From Brevibacillus dissolubilis (GTDB taxonomy: Bacteria; Bacillota; Bacilli; Brevibacillales; Brevibacillaceae), in the NCBI RefSeq assembly GCF_006170445.1, contig NZ_VCNA01000006.1, forward strand, positions 186,001-250,000: a stretch of DNA of 64,000 nucleotides, read 5' to 3'. The translations under genes were made by a program, and so were the position numbers. Positions 61,509 through 64,000 of the stretch are shown here, piece by piece. The notes beneath the pieces are model-generated. The model was given only the letters and a program-made list of their open reading frames with translations. It made no database searches and was not told the origin of the DNA. The stretch's first letter is position 1; each line of letters starts with the position of its first letter.

Positions 61509-61841
61509 TTGGTCACCTCTCCAGCTAAGCACGATGTATTTCAGGCAATCGCAGACCCTACCCGCAGGAGGCTGTTAAAATTGCTTGCCGACAAGGAAAT
61601 GCCGATCACCGCCATTACAGAATGTTTCCCGATCACACGTACGGCTGTCAACAAGCATCTGCATGTTCTATCCGATGCGGGTCTTGTCAGCAGTCAGAAG
61701 GTCGGACGGGAGACCCGGTACAAGCTTCAGCCAGAACCCCTTGTCGAATTAAAACAATGGCTTGCCTTTTTTGAACAATATTGGGATCAAAGGTTGTCTG
61801 CTCTAAAAGAATGGGTAGAGGCGGATAACGATTCGCAGTGA
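61509..61841 (+). CDS. ArsR family transcriptional repressor
   Basis: About 110 aa from a TTG (61509) with GAGGCTT just upstream. Winged HTH: VFQAIADPTRRRLLKLLADK, ITAITECFPITRTAVNKHLH, and a basic wing VGRETRYKL. No metal-binding CxC is visible, so it belongs to the SRPBCC-paired non-metal group. Unusually for this pair, the effector protein is encoded first. It is expected to bind the two operators at 61013-61058. Confidence 0.9.
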   Translation: MVTSPAKHDVFQAIADPTRRRLLKLLADKEMPITAITECFPITRTAVNKHLHVLSDAGLVSSQKVGRETRYKLQPEPLVELKQWLAFFEQYWDQRLSALKEWVEADNDSQ

Positions 61842-61845
61842 AAAG

Positions 61846-61871
61846 ACCGAGATGCGCTCTCGGTTTTTTTG
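61846..61871. terminator. Terminator between arsR-like and ferritin-like genes
   Basis: ACCGAGA pairs with TCTCGGT followed by T7 on the plus strand. Confidence 0.85.
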
Positions 61872-61872
61872 C

Positions 61873-62358
61873 TTATCTTGTATTTTTCGCGTACAGCCAG
61901 TTGTAGTAGGATGCATGCTTGATCTCATCTGTCATGATCTCAAACATGATATCCCTGTATGGATAAGGCAGATTGAGATAGATGATACGGTAATTTTCAA
62001 AGGCGCGCAGTTCACCGAGCAGGGCTTGCTCGATTCCGGCGAGATAGCTGGCAGGGCGTTGGAAGGTTTCGGTCTCTGCAGTAGTGGGCGGTTGTTGTCC
62101 TGTCAAGGCGGTATAGAGCTGGCGAAACATGCGGCGGTGCTTGCGCTCGTCATTGCGGATCGAGGTGATGATCTGTTTTTCCTGCTGGGTGGGGGCGACA
62201 CTGATCAGGTAGTCATAGAACAGTTCATCGTTACGTTCTCCGCTGATCCCTTGCAAAATGCCTCTGAGTGCGATGTTGAGGTTGTTGGCATTCATGTCCA
62301 TGCGTACAGGGGTCATCATAGGGTTGGAATATGGATCAGCGTAGGAATATGGATTCAT
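61873..62358 (-). CDS. Ferritin-like domain protein
   Basis: About 161 aa from the ATG at 62358 (AAAGGAGACT upstream). Four-helix pattern with ferritin-like acidic and His residues: GERNDELFYDYLISV, RNDERKHRRMFRQL, EQALLGELRAFENY and MTDEIKHASYYNWL. These provide two ExxH metal sites. The N-terminus is Tyr/Pro/Met-rich (MNPYSYADPYSNPMMTPVRM), as in spore-associated ferritin-like proteins. The role may be metal storage or oxygenation in the cell or spore; not known. Confidence 0.84.
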   Translation of the reverse strand: MNPYSYADPYSNPMMTPVRMDMNANNLNIALRGILQGISGERNDELFYDYLISVAPTQQEKQIITSIRNDERKHRRMFRQLYTALTGQQPPTTAETETFQRPASYLAGIEQALLGELRAFENYRIIYLNLPYPYRDIMFEIMTDEIKHASYYNWLYAKNTR

Positions 62359-62584
62359 GTCGGAAGTCTCCTTTTGGTGGGGAATGTTCCTTAGCAGGAT
62401 ATTCACCTACAGAGGGCAGAGTGAGGGGAAAGATGCCCAATTTGACCGTGCTCCATTCGACAATCTTTTTAGCGTGGCTGGTTATGTGCCGTTTCTGTTT
62501 GATCCTATCTACATATATTGTCAGTAGCAGGCATACGAAATTACCCGCCTATGTGCGAGTGATAAAGCGAAAGGAGCAACGTTG

Positions 62585-63973
62585 ATGAAAACATTCACTC
62601 TCCAACAGATCGCCGACCTCATCAACGGAACGGTCGTGGATGGCGATCCTGATCTGCTTATTCACGATGTTGTCTATCTGCAAAATAAGCTGACACAACC
62701 GCATACCCTGATTTTTAAAAGAAGTGAAACCTCCTCACTGAACTGGGGATTATTGCGCAAATATGCTCCTTTTGCGATCGTTGTGGAAGATCGGGACCCC
62801 ACGTTCATTGAGGAGGAAGATTGTGCAATCATATTCGTGAAGGATATTGAGGACGCTTATTACCGGTTTGTGGAAGCGTATCGCAATCTTTTTGATATTC
62901 CGGTAGTCGCGGTCACGGGGACCTGCGGCAAGACGACGACGAAAGAGATGATTCGGCACATCCTGCAGGAGACCATGAACGTACAGGCCACTGTCAAAAG
63001 CAATAATTCTTTCCATCGCAATCTATCCTATCTGACCGGGATTGACGAGCATACGGATGCAGCTGTGTTTGAAACAGCGGTAGGAAAACCGGGGCAATTA
63101 TCCTATCATTGTGATTACTTTCAACCCACCATCGGGATCATAACCAACATCGGTGTTGATCACCTGGACGGGTGCAAGACGTGGGAAGCTTACCTGAATG
63201 CCAAGGCCGAAATCCTTGGAGGACTGAAAAATCAAGGCGTTCTGATCATCAACGACGACTGTCCCAATATCAAAAAAATAGATATGAGCCAATACCAAGG
63301 GAGGATTGTGACTACGGGCCTCGGGAAGACAGCCGAGTTCGGAGCCGAAAGAATCCGCTATGGTGAGGGCGGCATGCATTTTGTCCTGCGGCATCAGAAT
63401 AGAAAGTATGCGGCATTCGTCACAGGCTATGGCGAGCATCAGGTGTATAATGCACTTGCAGCGGTGGCGGCCGCTGTAGAGATTGGGGTCAGTGTCAAAG
63501 CAGCGATTGACCGGTTGGCATCCTTTCAACCCGTGAGATTGCATACAGAGATGTTTACGGGAATCAATGGATGCACGGTCATCGACGATACCTGGAGCGC
63601 CAACATGAATTCGATCGAAGCCGCTCTGAAGGTCCTGCGCGATCTGAAAAAAGGCAGAACCTCAATCTTTATCATCAGCGACATCACGATGCTCGGAGAT
63701 GCAGTGCAGGAAGTCCACCGCCAAGTAGGGGAGATGGTGACGCGCTACGATGTAGATATCCTCATCACTGTCGGCGAGGCAGCTTCTCTGATTGGCACCA
63801 GCGCCTTATCCGTCAAGCCCCAGATGAGGGTGCACATCTACAAGGAACCCGAGCCAGCCTTGGAACTTCTCACCCGGATTTTGAATGAGCGGACCATCAT
63901 TTTGATGAAATCCGACATGACAGACCGCCAAATGCCAACCGTGATCAAAAAAATAAAACTCAAGAAAAAATAG
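62585..63973 (+). CDS. MurF-like Mur ligase family protein
   Basis: About 462 aa from the ATG at 62585 (AAAGGAGCAAC upstream; a TTG at 62582 is also possible). P-loop VTGTCGKTTTKEM, IGIITNIGVDHLDGCKT, and the MurF motif IDDTWSANMNSIEAAL are visible. The region SNNSFHRNLSYLTG replaces the usual MurF NxNxxxGxPxTL segment, so the uridine-muropeptide site may differ. The N-terminal MurE/MurF substrate domain is present (LQQIADLINGTVVDGDPDLL). This is probably a MurF paralogue with a changed substrate rather than the essential murF. The stop falls 27 bases before the window's end. Confidence 0.84.
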   Translation: MKTFTLQQIADLINGTVVDGDPDLLIHDVVYLQNKLTQPHTLIFKRSETSSLNWGLLRKYAPFAIVVEDRDPTFIEEEDCAIIFVKDIEDAYYRFVEAYRNLFDIPVVAVTGTCGKTTTKEMIRHILQETMNVQATVKSNNSFHRNLSYLTGIDEHTDAAVFETAVGKPGQLSYHCDYFQPTIGIITNIGVDHLDGCKTWEAYLNAKAEILGGLKNQGVLIINDDCPNIKKIDMSQYQGRIVTTGLGKTAEFGAERIRYGEGGMHFVLRHQNRKYAAFVTGYGEHQVYNALAAVAAAVEIGVSVKAAIDRLASFQPVRLHTEMFTGINGCTVIDDTWSANMNSIEAALKVLRDLKKGRTSIFIISDITMLGDAVQEVHRQVGEMVTRYDVDILITVGEAASLIGTSALSVKPQMRVHIYKEPEPALELLTRILNERTIILMKSDMTDRQMPTVIKKIKLKKK

Positions 63974-64000
63974 CGAAAAAAAAGAGGCACTCCGACCTAA

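Noticed and set aside
1-64000. tRNA, rRNA or known riboswitches
   Set aside because: No cloverleaf with TTCGA arm, rRNA segment or recognisable riboswitch core was seen by eye in the intergenic regions; a covariance search would be needed to exclude small ones.

Overview
The window looks like the chromosome of an aerobic, motile, spore-forming member of the Bacillales. The signs are strong AGGAGG-type ribosome sites, frequent TTG/GTG starts, CotF-type coat proteins and a YndM-like DUF2512 protein, a HemQ coproheme decarboxylase (the monoderm haem route), two chemoreceptors, and a yuiA-B-C-D/pepA/yuiH neighbourhood known from Bacillus subtilis. The style resembles Tumebacillus, Brevibacillus or other Alicyclobacillaceae/Paenibacillaceae, but the genus is an inference. 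I saw no rRNA, tRNA or CRISPR array.

Layout. 0-3 kb: a small unknown protein, a TetR/MFS efflux pair with a double operator, and a Nudix hydrolase. 3-12.2 kb: the yui neighbourhood (yuiA, yuiB, yuiC, yuiD, DUF309, pepA, CoA-binding protein, chemoreceptor, yuiH). It is interrupted by a small one-repeat HNH-associated protein, a BtuF-like binding protein and about 0.9 kb of large palindromic repeats. 12.2-14.9 kb: an AT-rich accessory island with a decayed serine recombinase, a two-gene module of unknown function (a beta-rich protein plus a coiled-coil membrane protein with exact 17-residue repeats), a nonsense-interrupted small gene, a 24-bp perfect inverted repeat, and a second, diverged copy of the yuiH 3' end. 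15-26.5 kb: metabolic and regulatory genes: YwqG, isochorismatase-like hydrolase, LysR with an ATC-like start, a molybdopterin oxidoreductase, a GyrI-like protein, a HEPN-like protein, a methyltransferase, a second chemoreceptor, a repeat-bearing lipoprotein, an FHA-winged helix fusion and an N-terminally truncated AraC protein.

26.5-34.7 kb: an MFS exporter divergent from an SgrR-type regulator, then a secreted six-hairpin glycosidase (candidate cre site), an oligo-1,6-glucosidase and an orphan VbhA-like antitoxin. 34.7-38.7 kb: spore coat and membrane proteins, another MFS transporter, a metallo-beta-lactamase-fold protein and a divergent Lrp regulator. 38.7-51 kb: a chitin/aminosugar locus. 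A secreted GH18 chitinase is divergent from an ABC importer (binding protein and two permeases, no ATPase), a YesM/YesN-type two-component pair, NagZ, NagB and a tandem GNAT protein. Together these suggest extracellular chitin cleavage, import of the oligosaccharides, intracellular hydrolysis and entry of glucosamine-6-phosphate into glycolysis.

51-54.5 kb: a UDG-like protein, a small HTH protein, a cysteine-rich double CX3C protein, a YngK-like glycosidase and a tiny membrane peptide. 54.5-60 kb: a ketone-body operon (CoA transferase A/B, GntP permease, 3-hydroxybutyrate dehydrogenase) behind a clear sigma-54 promoter, with its enhancer-binding activator immediately upstream. 60-64 kb: HemQ, an SRPBCC/ArsR pair with double operators, a ferritin-like protein and a MurF-like ligase.

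The best candidates for something undescribed are the 12.2-14.9 kb island, the double CX3C protein, the HEPN-like zinc protein and the family of large intergenic palindromes.
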